Below, in pieces: positions 1 through 7,995 of a stretch of DNA of 64,000 nucleotides (the stretch's first letter is position 1; each line of letters begins with the position of its first letter). The stretch is from Streptomyces alboflavus. Lineage in GTDB: Bacteria; Actinomycetota; Actinomycetes; Streptomycetales; Streptomycetaceae. The position numbers were made by a program, and so were the translations under genes. The notes beneath the pieces are model-generated. The model was not told the DNA's origin. It made no database searches and saw only the letters and a program-made list of their open reading frames with translations. The stretch is from the NCBI RefSeq assembly GCF_000716675.1, contig NZ_JNXT01000021.1:62001-126000 (forward strand), read 5' to 3'.

Positions 1-464
1 GCGACCCCGAGCGTGAGATCACCCAGGGCCGGGTGATCTCCCCGGCCGACGGTGTGGTGCAGAGCATCATGCCGTGGAAGGACGGACGCACCCGCGTCGC
101 GATCTTCATGAGTCCGTTGAACGTCCATGTCAACCGCGCGCCCCTCGCGGGCACGGTGACCTCCGTGGAGCACATCCCCGGCGGGTTCGTCCCGGCGTTC
201 AACAAGGAGAGCGAGAACAACGAGCGCGTTGTCTGGCACTTCGACACCGAGCTCGGCGACATCGAGATGATCCAGATCGCGGGCGCGGTCGCGCGCCGCA
301 TCGTGCCGTACGTGCCGCAGGGCACGAAGGTGGAGCAGGGCGAGCGGATCGGCCTGATCCGCTTCGGCTCGCGCGTCGACATCTACCTGCCCGAGGGCGT
401 CGAGGTGGATGTCGAAGTGGGTCAGAAGACCGTGGCTGGGGTGACTCGCATTGACCGTGACTGA
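1..464 (+). CDS. psd: Phosphatidylserine decarboxylase, C-terminal part (5' end outside window)
   Basis: This is the C-terminal ~150 residues of the short phosphatidylserine/archaetidylserine decarboxylase type. The frame is open from base 3 and no true start is in the window. Visible family signatures are ISPADGVV near the left edge, MSPLNVHVNRAP in the middle and RFGSRVDIYLP near the end. In this family the serine of the GS pair is the self-cleavage site that becomes the pyruvoyl cofactor. The enzyme makes phosphatidylethanolamine from phosphatidylserine. The stop overlaps the start of the phosphatidylserine synthase gene, so the two consecutive steps are translationally coupled. The identification is firm; only the length is unknown. 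Confidence 0.93.
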   Translation, partial: DPEREITQGRVISPADGVVQSIMPWKDGRTRVAIFMSPLNVHVNRAPLAGTVTSVEHIPGGFVPAFNKESENNERVVWHFDTELGDIEMIQIAGAVARRIVPYVPQGTKVEQGERIGLIRFGSRVDIYLPEGVEVDVEVGQKTVAGVTRIDRD

Positions 465-1302
465 TTCGGAGACACCCGCGGGCTGGGTGCCCGAGGCCAC
501 TGAGGACGACGCGGACGAGGAGATGCCTCTCTCACTGCGCCTCTCGATAGCGGACACCCTCACGCTCGGCAACGCCACGTGCGGCTTCATGGCGGTGTAC
601 TTCACCACCACCGGCATCCTCATCCCGCACCTGTCGGGCGACGAGTCGGGCATGGCCCGCAACAGCGCCGCCACCGCGGTGATCCTGATGCTGTGCGCGG
701 CGGTCTTCGACCTCTTCGACGGCCTCGTGGCCCGCAAGCTGCGGTCGTCGCCGATGGGCGCGGAGCTGGACAACCTCTCCGACCTGATCAGCTTCGGGCT
801 CGCGCCCGCGTACTTCGTGCTCGTGTACGGCATGGTGGCCAGGGACGCGCACGAGCGGGTCGCCGCGGTGGGCGCGATCGTGGTGCTCCTGGCGGTGGTG
901 CTGCGGCTTGCGAGATTCTCCTGCGTGACGCTGCCGGACGGCACGTTCCAGGGCATGCCCTCGCCCTTCGGGGCGCTGACGGTGGTCTCGATCGTGCTCC
1001 TGGAGCTGCCCTTCGTGGCCACGCTCCTCGCGATCATCGGCACGGCCTGGCTGATGGTGAGCCGGGTCGAGTACCCGAAGCCGCGGGGACCGCTCGCGGT
1101 CGCGATGCTCGCCTGGATCGTCTCCGCGATGGGGCTGCTGGCCGCCTGGGCCTTCGACGCGCCCGGTGGGCAGCTGCTGCTCCAGACGGGGTGCGCGCTG
1201 CAGCTCGTCCTCGGCGCGGTGATTCCGCTGTTCGCCACGGCCCGCCGGGTGAACAACTTCCGGGACAACCGGCGTGAGGCCCGGGCGACGCAGTTGCCGT
1301 AG
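451..1302 (+). CDS. pssA: CDP-diacylglycerol--serine O-phosphatidyltransferase
   Basis: Membrane phosphatidylserine synthase of the CDP-alcohol phosphatidyltransferase family, 283 residues. The family motif DG-x2-AR-x8-G-x3-D-x3-D is seen as DLFDGLVARKLRSSPMG followed by AELDNLSD. Several hydrophobic segments surround it, as expected for an integral membrane enzyme. It condenses CDP-diacylglycerol with serine; the psd product then decarboxylates the lipid. The start is TTG at 451 or GTG at 457; both overlap the end of psd, so either implies coupling. A strong hairpin lies just downstream. Confidence 0.93.
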   Translation: MTVTDSETPAGWVPEATEDDADEEMPLSLRLSIADTLTLGNATCGFMAVYFTTTGILIPHLSGDESGMARNSAATAVILMLCAAVFDLFDGLVARKLRSSPMGAELDNLSDLISFGLAPAYFVLVYGMVARDAHERVAAVGAIVVLLAVVLRLARFSCVTLPDGTFQGMPSPFGALTVVSIVLLELPFVATLLAIIGTAWLMVSRVEYPKPRGPLAVAMLAWIVSAMGLLAAWAFDAPGGQLLLQTGCALQLVLGAVIPLFATARRVNNFRDNRREARATQLP

Positions 1303-1320
1303 CGGCGCTTGTACGTAGCT

Positions 1321-1356
1321 CTGAGGGGCCCGAACCAGACGGTTCGGGCCCCTCAG
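1321..1356. terminator. Bidirectional intrinsic terminator between pssA and glycerate kinase
   Basis: A perfect 16-bp inverted repeat (1321-1336 with 1341-1356) has an AGAC loop and is followed by CCGTTTCT on the plus strand. It lies between two convergent genes and probably serves both. Confidence 0.88.
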
Positions 1357-1406
1357 CCGTTTCTGCCCCGGGGTGGGCACAGAGTGGAAGGCAGGGCAGG
1401 CCAGGC

Positions 1407-2597
1407 TCAGGTCAGGAAGTCCGTGGCGATCTTGGCCGAGAGGCGCTCCAGGAGGGGCCCCGCCTCGGCCACGCAGCGGGCCACGTCGGGCTCGATGTCG
1501 GTGAGGGCATAGGCCCGGCGGATCCCGGCGGTGCCGAGGGCCGTCGGGGCCAGCGCGAGCCGCCCGCAGACGGCGACGACGTCGATCCCGGCGGCCCGGG
1601 CCGCCGCCGCCACCCCGGCCGGAGCCTTCCCGTGCAGGGTCTGCTCGTCGAGCGACCCCTCCCCCGTGATGACGAGCGTCGCCCCCGCCAGCGCGGGCGC
1701 GAAGCCGAGGACGTCCAGCATGACGTCGATGCCCGGCCGGAACGACGCCCCGAGTCCGACCAGCGCGCCGAAGCCGATGCCGCCCGCCGCGCCGGCGCCA
1801 GGCGCGTCCGCGTGCTCCAGGGCCCGCGGCCCCTCGTCCCGCGCCAGGACCCGCGCGAAGTGCGCGAGGGCGGCGTCCAGGGCGGCGACGTCGTCCGGCG
1901 TGGCGCCCTTCTGCGGCCCGTACACCGCCGGTGCGCCCTTGGGGCCCGTCAGCGGGTTGTCGACGTCACTGGCGAGCACGATGTCGACGTCCGCGAGCCG
2001 CGGGTCGAGGCCGGACAGGTCGGCCGACGCCAGCTCCCGCAGGGGGCCACCGCCGGGCCCGACGGGCTCGCCCGCCGCGTCCAGGAACCGCGCGCCGAGC
2101 GCCGCCAGCATGCCCGCGCCGCCGTCGGTCGTCGCGCTGCCGCCGACGCCGAAGACGATGGTGCGCGCGCCCGCGTCGAGCGCCGCGCGGATCAGCTCGC
2201 CGCTGCCGTACGTCGTCGCCGTGAGCGGCGCGAACGTGCCCGCGGGCAGCAGCTGAAGGCCGGAGGCCTCCGCCATCTCCACGACGGCCGTGCCCTCGCG
2301 CAGCGCGTACGCCGCCACCACCTCGGCGCCGAGCGGCCCGGTGACCCGTGCCTCGCGGCGTTCGAAACCGGCCGCCACGGCAGCGTCGACCGTGCCGTCG
2401 CCGCCGTCGGCCACGGGCAGCGCCCGCACCGGGAGGTCCGGCAGCACGCCGTGCAGGCCCGCCGTCACGCGCTCGGCGACCTGCACGGCCGTGAGGGACC
2501 CCTTGAACTTGTCCGCGGCGATGAGCACATGGCCCAGGACCGTGCCCCCGGCGCCCTGTGCCGCGCCGACTCCCGCCGTCTCTGCAGCGTCCGCCAC
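1407..2597 (-). CDS. Glycerate kinase
   Basis: Glycerate kinase of the GlxK/GarK family, 396 residues from the chosen GTG. It phosphorylates glycerate to a phosphoglycerate in the cytoplasm. Family signatures are IAADKFKGSLTA near the N-terminus, GVGGSATTDGGAGMLAALG in the centre and TGEGSLDEQTLHGKAPAG towards the C-terminus. The GTG at 2597 is preceded at suitable distance by AAGGGG. The frame stays open further upstream, but that extension lacks family sequence. An internal GTG just before the LIAADKFKG segment is the other candidate start. The gene is single and convergent with pssA. Confidence 0.93.
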   Translation of the reverse strand: MADAAETAGVGAAQGAGGTVLGHVLIAADKFKGSLTAVQVAERVTAGLHGVLPDLPVRALPVADGGDGTVDAAVAAGFERREARVTGPLGAEVVAAYALREGTAVVEMAEASGLQLLPAGTFAPLTATTYGSGELIRAALDAGARTIVFGVGGSATTDGGAGMLAALGARFLDAAGEPVGPGGGPLRELASADLSGLDPRLADVDIVLASDVDNPLTGPKGAPAVYGPQKGATPDDVAALDAALAHFARVLARDEGPRALEHADAPGAGAAGGIGFGALVGLGASFRPGIDVMLDVLGFAPALAGATLVITGEGSLDEQTLHGKAPAGVAAAARAAGIDVVAVCGRLALAPTALGTAGIRRAYALTDIEPDVARCVAEAGPLLERLSAKIATDFLT

Positions 2598-2835
2598 CTT
2601 GCATTCCCCTTGCTCTTGGGCCTTGCTCGCGTCAAGGCAGTCGCGCCGCTGCGACCATAACCGCAGGAGGGGGCCGCTGCCCATGGCCGACCGGGTCGGG
2701 GATTGATCCACTGCCCCGAGATTTCCGCTCATGTCTGGGCAAAACGGTGCGGGAATCGGAAGAGGAATGATCGATCATCCCGTGATCCCGGTCGGCGGCG
2801 CGCGGCGCGCCCCCGCCTTCGGGTAGACCGGACGC

Positions 2836-3966
2836 ATGACGTCGACGGCACCGGACATCCCGCTCGCGGACCGCGTCCACGGCGGCTGGCTCGGCCGGGT
2901 CGCGGGGAACATGCTCGGCAAGCCCGTCGAGCGCGGCGACCACTGGACGCGCGACCGCATCGACCGCTATCTGCGGCTCACCGACGCGCTGCCCCTCACC
3001 GACTACCTGCCGGCGCCGCCGGAGGGCGCCGTGGGCTTCGAGCTGCGCCCGGAGTGGCCCGCCTGCGTGCGCGGGCGCGTCGACGGCAGCTGCCGCGACG
3101 ACGACGTGGACTACGCGATCCTCGGTCTGGAGCTCCTCGAGTCGCACGGGTTCGGCTTCAGCACCGAGCAGGTGGGCGAGCTGTGGCTGCGGCGGCTGCC
3201 CTATCTCCAGACGTACACGGCCGAGCGCGCCGCGTACCGCAATCTCGCGAACGGGCTGAGGCCGCCGCTGACGGCCACGTACGACAATCCGTACCAGGAG
3301 TTCATCGGGGCCCTGATCCGCGCCGACGTCTTCGGCTGGACCTGTCCGGGCGACCCGCGCCGGGCGGCGTCCCTCGCCCGCAGGGACGCGGTGCTCTCGC
3401 ACTCGGGCAACGGCGTGTACGCGGCGATGTGGGCGGCGGCACTGGTCGCGGCCGCGTTCACGGCGGCCGGGCCGCGGGACGCGCTCGACGCCGCGCTCAC
3501 CGTGATCCCGGCGGGCAGCCGGTTCGCGCGGACGGTGCGCCGCGTGATGTCGCTGTACGAGGCGTCGCTGAGCTGGGAGGAGACCCTGGCGACGGCGGAG
3601 GGCGAGACGGCGGGGCTCGGCTGGATCCACGCCGTGCCGAACGCCGCCGTCCTCACGGCCGGGCTCCTGTACGGCGAAGGGGACTTCACCCGCACGATCG
3701 CGCTGACCGTCCGCGGCGGCCTGGACACCGACTCGAACGGGGCGACGGCGGGGTCGGTCGCGGGGGTGCTGTGCGGGGCCGCGGCCGTTCCGGCGCAGTG
3801 GCGCGATCCGCTGCGGGACCGGGTGCGCAGCGCGGTGTTCGGCTACGACGGGGCGCGGATCAGCGAACTGGCGGAGCGGACGGTGCGGTTGGCGGAGCGG
3901 AGGGCCGGGGCGACGGGGGCCGGGGGCGCCGAGGGTGCGGCCCGGTCGCCGGACGTGGAGGAGTAG
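2836..3966 (+). CDS. ADP-ribosylglycohydrolase family protein
   Basis: 376-residue protein of the ADP-ribosyl-glycohydrolase (ARH/DraG) superfamily. The N-terminal segment GGWLGRVAGNMLGKPVE is a typical start of the all-helical fold. CRDDDVDYAILGLELLE supplies the first acidic metal-binding cluster, and GGLDTDSNGATAGSVAG the second (DTDSN). These acidic groups bind two Mg2+ ions in characterised members, which remove ADP-ribose from proteins or small molecules. The substrate cannot be told from sequence. It ends 45 bp before the Trypco1-type gene on the same strand and could be co-expressed with the conflict cassette, though that cassette may have its own promoter. Confidence 0.88.
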   Translation: MTSTAPDIPLADRVHGGWLGRVAGNMLGKPVERGDHWTRDRIDRYLRLTDALPLTDYLPAPPEGAVGFELRPEWPACVRGRVDGSCRDDDVDYAILGLELLESHGFGFSTEQVGELWLRRLPYLQTYTAERAAYRNLANGLRPPLTATYDNPYQEFIGALIRADVFGWTCPGDPRRAASLARRDAVLSHSGNGVYAAMWAAALVAAAFTAAGPRDALDAALTVIPAGSRFARTVRRVMSLYEASLSWEETLATAEGETAGLGWIHAVPNAAVLTAGLLYGEGDFTRTIALTVRGGLDTDSNGATAGSVAGVLCGAAAVPAQWRDPLRDRVRSAVFGYDGARISELAERTVRLAERRAGATGAGGAEGAARSPDVEE

Positions 3967-4011
3967 CGCGAAGCCCTGCCGTCGGCGGGCGGTGATCGGC
4001 ACAATGTGCTC

Positions 4012-4458
4012 ATGCCCGAGTACCTGGAACTCGACCTGTCCGGCGCCGCGTTGCGCGTGCGGCTCGCCGACGTGGGCGAAGCGCCGCCCGCCGGCGTCTC
4101 CGACGAGGGCGGGCTGCCCGCCGAGTTCGGTGTGCCGGGCCCGGTGTCCAGCGGGGGCGGTCGGGCCGCCGCGCTGGCCGCCGACACCCTGCGGGCGACG
4201 CTGCGGCCGCTCGGGCCGCTGCTCGACCAGGTGCACGCGTCGGTGGCCGGGGCGGAGCACCCGCCAGACGAGTTCGGCGTCGAGTTCGGCGTCGAGGTGG
4301 GCAAGGACCTCAAGCTCGGCATCGTCGGGGTGAAGGGGACGGCCACGATGACGGTGTCGGCGACGTGGCGGCGTCCGCCGGAGACGGAACGTGCGGAGGC
4401 GGGGGAGCCGGCGGGGGCGGGGGAGCCGACGGGCGCGGGCGGCGAGGGCGAGGGCTGA
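4012..4458 (+). CDS. Trypco1-type (CU044_2847-like) protein, trypsin partner
   Basis: 148-residue protein resembling the trypsin-co-occurring domain 1 (CU044_2847-type) family. It starts with a short beta strand (PEYLELDLSG) and has a conserved-looking FGVEFGVEVGKDLKLGIVG segment before the C-terminus; the last ~25 residues are Glu/Gly/Pro-rich. Members are small proteins encoded beside trypsin-like conflict effectors, and the next gene here is exactly that. ATG at 4012 is preferred over GTG at 4006. CACAAT (4000-4005) lies 7 bp upstream of the ATG, so a leaderless transcript is possible. Biochemical function is unknown; a role binding or restraining the protease is inference. Confidence 0.75.
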   Translation: MPEYLELDLSGAALRVRLADVGEAPPAGVSDEGGLPAEFGVPGPVSSGGGRAAALAADTLRATLRPLGPLLDQVHASVAGAEHPPDEFGVEFGVEVGKDLKLGIVGVKGTATMTVSATWRRPPETERAEAGEPAGAGEPTGAGGEGEG

Positions 4459-4460
4459 GC

Positions 4461-6755
4461 GTGGTCGGGTGGCAGGGCACGACGGCGGGGGCGCCGCCGG
4501 TCGTCGCCGTGCTCGCGCGGGCGGACGACGCGGCCGTCGGCGCGGCCGCCCTGTTGTCCACACACCGCGTCCTGACCTGCGCGCACGTCGTCAACGAAGC
4601 GCTCGGTCTGGCGCCCCTGAGCGCGGCGCGGCCCGTCGAGGACGTGCTGCAAGTGGCGTTCGAGCGGCGCACGGTGCGGATCAAGGCGCAGATCGAGGTG
4701 TGGCTGCCGCCGCGCCCGGGCGGCGGTGCGGCATGGCAGGGCGACCTGTGCGTGCTCGCGCTGAGCGAGCCCGCGCCGCCCGGGACGGCGCCGGTCGCCT
4801 GGACGGAGATGGCACAGGGGCAGCGGCTGCGGGCCTGGCACGGCTGCGGTGATCCGATCACGTTCGCGGACGCGCGCCTGAAGCTGCTCGACGACCGGCT
4901 CGGCTACCTCGACGGGGAGCTGTCGGGCGCGCCGATCGGCCCCGGCTTCAGCGGCGGTCCGCTGTGGACGGAGTGCGGGACGGGCGCGACGGGTCTGGTC
5001 GTGGGGCGGCTCGCGCACGGCGGGCCTGCGGCCGGGGGCGACGCGGGCCGCGGGGTACGTGCCGAGCAGACGGTGCGGCGCACCTGGGCGGTGCCGTGGC
5101 AGGCGATCCGCGAGCAGCTGTACGCCGCCGGGGCCGCCGCCGTCGTCGACTGCTGCCGGACCGCGCGGACGCCGGGGCCCGACGACCCGGTCGCCGCCGA
5201 ACTCGTGGCCACGCTCCGGTCGTTGCTGGGCGACCCGGCCGCCCGCGCCGACCACGTCCGCAGACTCCACGCCGAGCTGGGCCGCACCACCGCGCACGGC
5301 GTGCCCGCCCCGGCCGTCGAGGACCTGGCCGCCGACCTGCTCGCCACGCCGCGGGCGCTGCCCACGCTCAGCGAGTCCCTGGTGACGGCGGGGCCGTACG
5401 GAGCGCGGCCCGAGCAGTTGGCGCCGCTGCTCGCCCTCGGCCGGGCCGTCGGCGGGGCCGGGCTGCTGTCGATGGCCGAGTTCGCGTCCCTGGAGCGGGC
5501 GTTGGGCGAGGTCGTGGCCGTCGACGCGACGCTGCCCGCGCGGGCGGCGCGGGAGGCGCTGCGGTTCACGCCGCTGCCGCAGCCGCTGTGCGCGGCGCGG
5601 CTGCGCGAGACCGACCTGGCGACGGTGATCGGGCAGCTGGAGGGCTACCACGACCCGGTACCGGTCGCGGACTCGCCGCCCGTGCCCCCGCTCGTGCACT
5701 TCGTCGAGTTCGTCGCGGCGGCCGCCGACACGGGTCCCGGTGACGCGCTGCGCCGCTGGAGCGAGCGGGTGTGCGCCCGGCTCGGCGTGCACGAGGCGGC
5801 CCGCGACCAGCGGCGGGCGGACGCCGCGCGCTGGACGGCGTCCCGGGCCGAGCCCGTCGTCCGGCTCCTCGTGGAACTCACCCGGGACGGCCCGCGGGAA
5901 CCGGAGCGCTACCGCTGCCGCCTGTGGCAGCGGCTCGCGGACGGCGGCATGCGCCGCGTGGAGACCGGTACGAGCGAAGCGACGCTGACGCCGCGGCAGG
6001 TGGGTGCCCTGATCCGGGAGGCCGCCGAGTTGTCCGCCCCGGCCGGTGCCCCGCTCACCGTGGACGTCGCCGTGGACCGCGCGGGCCTGCACCTGCCCGT
6101 CGACGAGTGGGACGCGGGCAGCCCCAACGAGTTCGTGCCGAGCCTGCCCCTCGGCGTCTGCTACCCGCTGACGCTGCGCTGCCCGGAGATGAGCCGCCGG
6201 GTGCCTCGGCGCGAGGCCGAACACCGCCGTCGCTGGGCCGACGGCCACGGCCGCCCCCTGGTCGTCGACGGCACGCACGCCGACGCCCGGCAGGTCGCCG
6301 CCCTCCTGACGGTCGGCCACCACGACGCCAACCAGGTCGTCCTGCACGGCCCGCCCGCCCTGCGCGGCCAGCTCCTGGAGGTCTGCCTCGCGCTCGGCGT
6401 ACCGGTGGTGCTGTGGGACCGCGACGCCCACGGCGACGGCGACGCGGACCGCCTGGACCCGCTCGCCCCCACCGGGCTCCTGCACCGGCTCCCCGACCGC
6501 GTACGCGAGTTCCGCGGCCAGGCACTCGCCGCCGCCCCCGCGACCGGCCCCTCCGGCCGCCCGTCCCTGGTCTGGGAGGAGCCGTCCGCGTGGCAGGACC
6601 CGGCGACGTGGGAGCCCACCGCCTGGGAGGCCCCCCGCACCACGCTGACCGACCCCGACGCGGCTCTGGCCCCGGCACCGGCCCCGGAGGGCGACGGCCC
6701 GGTAGCGAGTACGTACCCGAAACCCGTCCCCGGCCGAGAAGCAGGAAACGTATGA
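4461..6755 (+). CDS. Trypsin-like serine protease fused to a VMAP-C-like domain
   Basis: 764 residues from GTG 4461, two bases after the previous stop. The N-terminal ~200 residues are a trypsin-fold protease with an intact triad: His42 (LTCAHVV), Asp95 (WQGDLCVLAL) and Ser164 (GPGFSGGPLW). A helical middle region (about 230-400) contains Leu/Ala-rich segments of the effector-associated or adaptor kind. Residues ~460-690 resemble the C-terminal domain of vWA-MoxR-associated proteins (VMAP-C), including LHLPVDEWD, VPSLPLGVCYPLTLRCPEM and VVLWDRDAH. There is no signal peptide, so the protease is probably cytoplasmic and held inactive until triggered. Its stop overlaps the MoxR gene start by ATGA. 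Assignment from motifs and context, not from a search. Confidence 0.82.
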   Translation: MVGWQGTTAGAPPVVAVLARADDAAVGAAALLSTHRVLTCAHVVNEALGLAPLSAARPVEDVLQVAFERRTVRIKAQIEVWLPPRPGGGAAWQGDLCVLALSEPAPPGTAPVAWTEMAQGQRLRAWHGCGDPITFADARLKLLDDRLGYLDGELSGAPIGPGFSGGPLWTECGTGATGLVVGRLAHGGPAAGGDAGRGVRAEQTVRRTWAVPWQAIREQLYAAGAAAVVDCCRTARTPGPDDPVAAELVATLRSLLGDPAARADHVRRLHAELGRTTAHGVPAPAVEDLAADLLATPRALPTLSESLVTAGPYGARPEQLAPLLALGRAVGGAGLLSMAEFASLERALGEVVAVDATLPARAAREALRFTPLPQPLCAARLRETDLATVIGQLEGYHDPVPVADSPPVPPLVHFVEFVAAAADTGPGDALRRWSERVCARLGVHEAARDQRRADAARWTASRAEPVVRLLVELTRDGPREPERYRCRLWQRLADGGMRRVETGTSEATLTPRQVGALIREAAELSAPAGAPLTVDVAVDRAGLHLPVDEWDAGSPNEFVPSLPLGVCYPLTLRCPEMSRRVPRREAEHRRRWADGHGRPLVVDGTHADARQVAALLTVGHHDANQVVLHGPPALRGQLLEVCLALGVPVVLWDRDAHGDGDADRLDPLAPTGLLHRLPDRVREFRGQALAAAPATGPSGRPSLVWEEPSAWQDPATWEPTAWEAPRTTLTDPDAALAPAPAPEGDGPVASTYPKPVPGREAGNV

Positions 6756-7990
6756 CAGAGCAGTGGGATCAGGACCAGGTGGGAGCGTCCGGCGGCTCAG
6801 GGTCCTCCGGCGGCGCGGGCTCGTCCGGTGATTCCGGCTCGCCCGGGGACTGGCGGCTGTTCCGTGGTGACGGCCGGACCCGCCGCGTCGCCTTCCCGGA
6901 AGCGCCGCCGTGGCGCCGGTTCACCCCGGCGCCCGGCGCCGACGCGGGCGCGGCCGACGTCGACGGCTCGGACACTCGGGCGCACCGCCCGTACCTCATC
7001 GGGCCCGACGAGTCGGAGATCGTCAACGCCGCGCTGCTGCTGCGCCGCCCCCTGCTCGTCACCGGCCACCCCGGCACCGGCAAGTCCTCGCTCGCGCACG
7101 CCATCGCGCACGAGCTGAGCCTCGGCCGCGTCCTGACCTGGCCGGTCAACAGCCGCTCCACGCTGCGGGACGCGCTGTACGGGTACGACGCGATCGGGCG
7201 GCTGCGGGAGTCCAACCTGCGCAAGGGGCGGGAGGAGGGGGGCGGAGGTGTGCCGACCGGGCCAGGTGCGCCTGGTGCGTTCGGTGCGCCGGGTGCGTTC
7301 GGGCCGTCCGGCTCACCCGACCCGTCCGCCTCACCCGACCCGTCCGCCTCACCCGACCCGTCCGGCTCACCCGACCCGTCGGGCTCACCCGGCCCCTCCG
7401 GTTCGCCGGGCTCGCCCGGCACCGACATAGGTTCCTACGTCCGGCTCGGCCCCCTCGGCACCGCGCTCGTCCCGGGTGAGCGCCCCCGTGTCCTGCTCGT
7501 CGACGAGCTCGACAAGGGGGACGTGGACCTGCCGAACGACCTGCTCACCGTCTTCGAGGAGGGCGAGTTCGAGATCCCGGAGCTGGCGCGGCTGCCGGAG
7601 GAGGAGTCGCGGGTGGCCGTGCTCACGGCGGACCCGCAGGTCCGGGCGCCCGTGGTGCGCGGCCGGGTGCGCTGCTCCCAGTTCCCCGTCGTCGTGATCA
7701 CCAGCAACGGCGAGCGCGAGTTCCCGCCCGCGTTCCTGCGCCGCTGCGTCCGCCTCGACCTGGCGGAGCCGGACGAGCAGCGGCTGCGCGACATCGTCGG
7801 GGCGCACCTGGGCGACGAGGCCCTGGTCGGCGTCGACGACCTGCTGCGGACGTTCCTCGCGCGGCGCGCCCCCGGCGAGCTGGCTACGGACCAGCTCCTC
7901 AACGCGGTGTTCCTGCGCAAGGGCGGCGTGGACCTGCCGCCCGGCGCCCTCCTGGACGCCGTACTGCACCGGCTCGGCGGGGCGGTGTAG
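6752..7990 (+). CDS. MoxR-like AAA+ ATPase with low-complexity insertion
   Basis: 412-residue AAA+ ATPase of the MoxR type. Walker A is GHPGTGKSS (about residues 104-112), Walker B VLLVDELDKGD (about 247-257) and sensor 1 VVITSNGEREFP (about 314). Between the LYGYDAIGRLRESNL segment and IGSYVRLGPLGTAL, where relatives have a short loop, there is an insertion of roughly 60 residues rich in Gly, Pro and Ser with SPDPSA repeats. The N-terminal ~40 residues are also Gly/Ser-rich. MoxR ATPases work with vWA proteins as remodelling switches; here the vWA-like partner is the next gene. The start overlaps the protease stop as ATGA, so translation is coupled. Confidence 0.9.
   Translation: MTEQWDQDQVGASGGSGSSGGAGSSGDSGSPGDWRLFRGDGRTRRVAFPEAPPWRRFTPAPGADAGAADVDGSDTRAHRPYLIGPDESEIVNAALLLRRPLLVTGHPGTGKSSLAHAIAHELSLGRVLTWPVNSRSTLRDALYGYDAIGRLRESNLRKGREEGGGGVPTGPGAPGAFGAPGAFGPSGSPDPSASPDPSASPDPSGSPDPSGSPGPSGSPGSPGTDIGSYVRLGPLGTALVPGERPRVLLVDELDKGDVDLPNDLLTVFEEGEFEIPELARLPEEESRVAVLTADPQVRAPVVRGRVRCSQFPVVVITSNGEREFPPAFLRRCVRLDLAEPDEQRLRDIVGAHLGDEALVGVDDLLRTFLARRAPGELATDQLLNAVFLRKGGVDLPPGALLDAVLHRLGGAV
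7313..7402 (+). repeat. Five 18-bp tandem repeats coding SPDPSA/G in the MoxR gene
   Basis: Five in-frame 18-bp units of the form TCACCCGACCCGTCCGCC lie head to tail; the last two units are slightly diverged. They encode SPDPS(A/G) repeats and sit inside a longer Gly/Pro/Ser-rich insertion. The copy number is likely variable between strains. Confidence 0.9.
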
Positions 7991-7995
7991 GGAGG

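Noticed and set aside
4365..4461. Upstream extension of the trypsin-VMAP gene
   Set aside because: It would overlap the Trypco1 gene by ~94 bp and encodes only Gly-rich sequence; GTG 4461 follows the stop directly and begins the protease fold.
7240..7425. Frameshift within the MoxR gene
   Set aside because: Walker A and Walker B are in the same frame and the intervening 18-bp repeats preserve it; it is an insertion.
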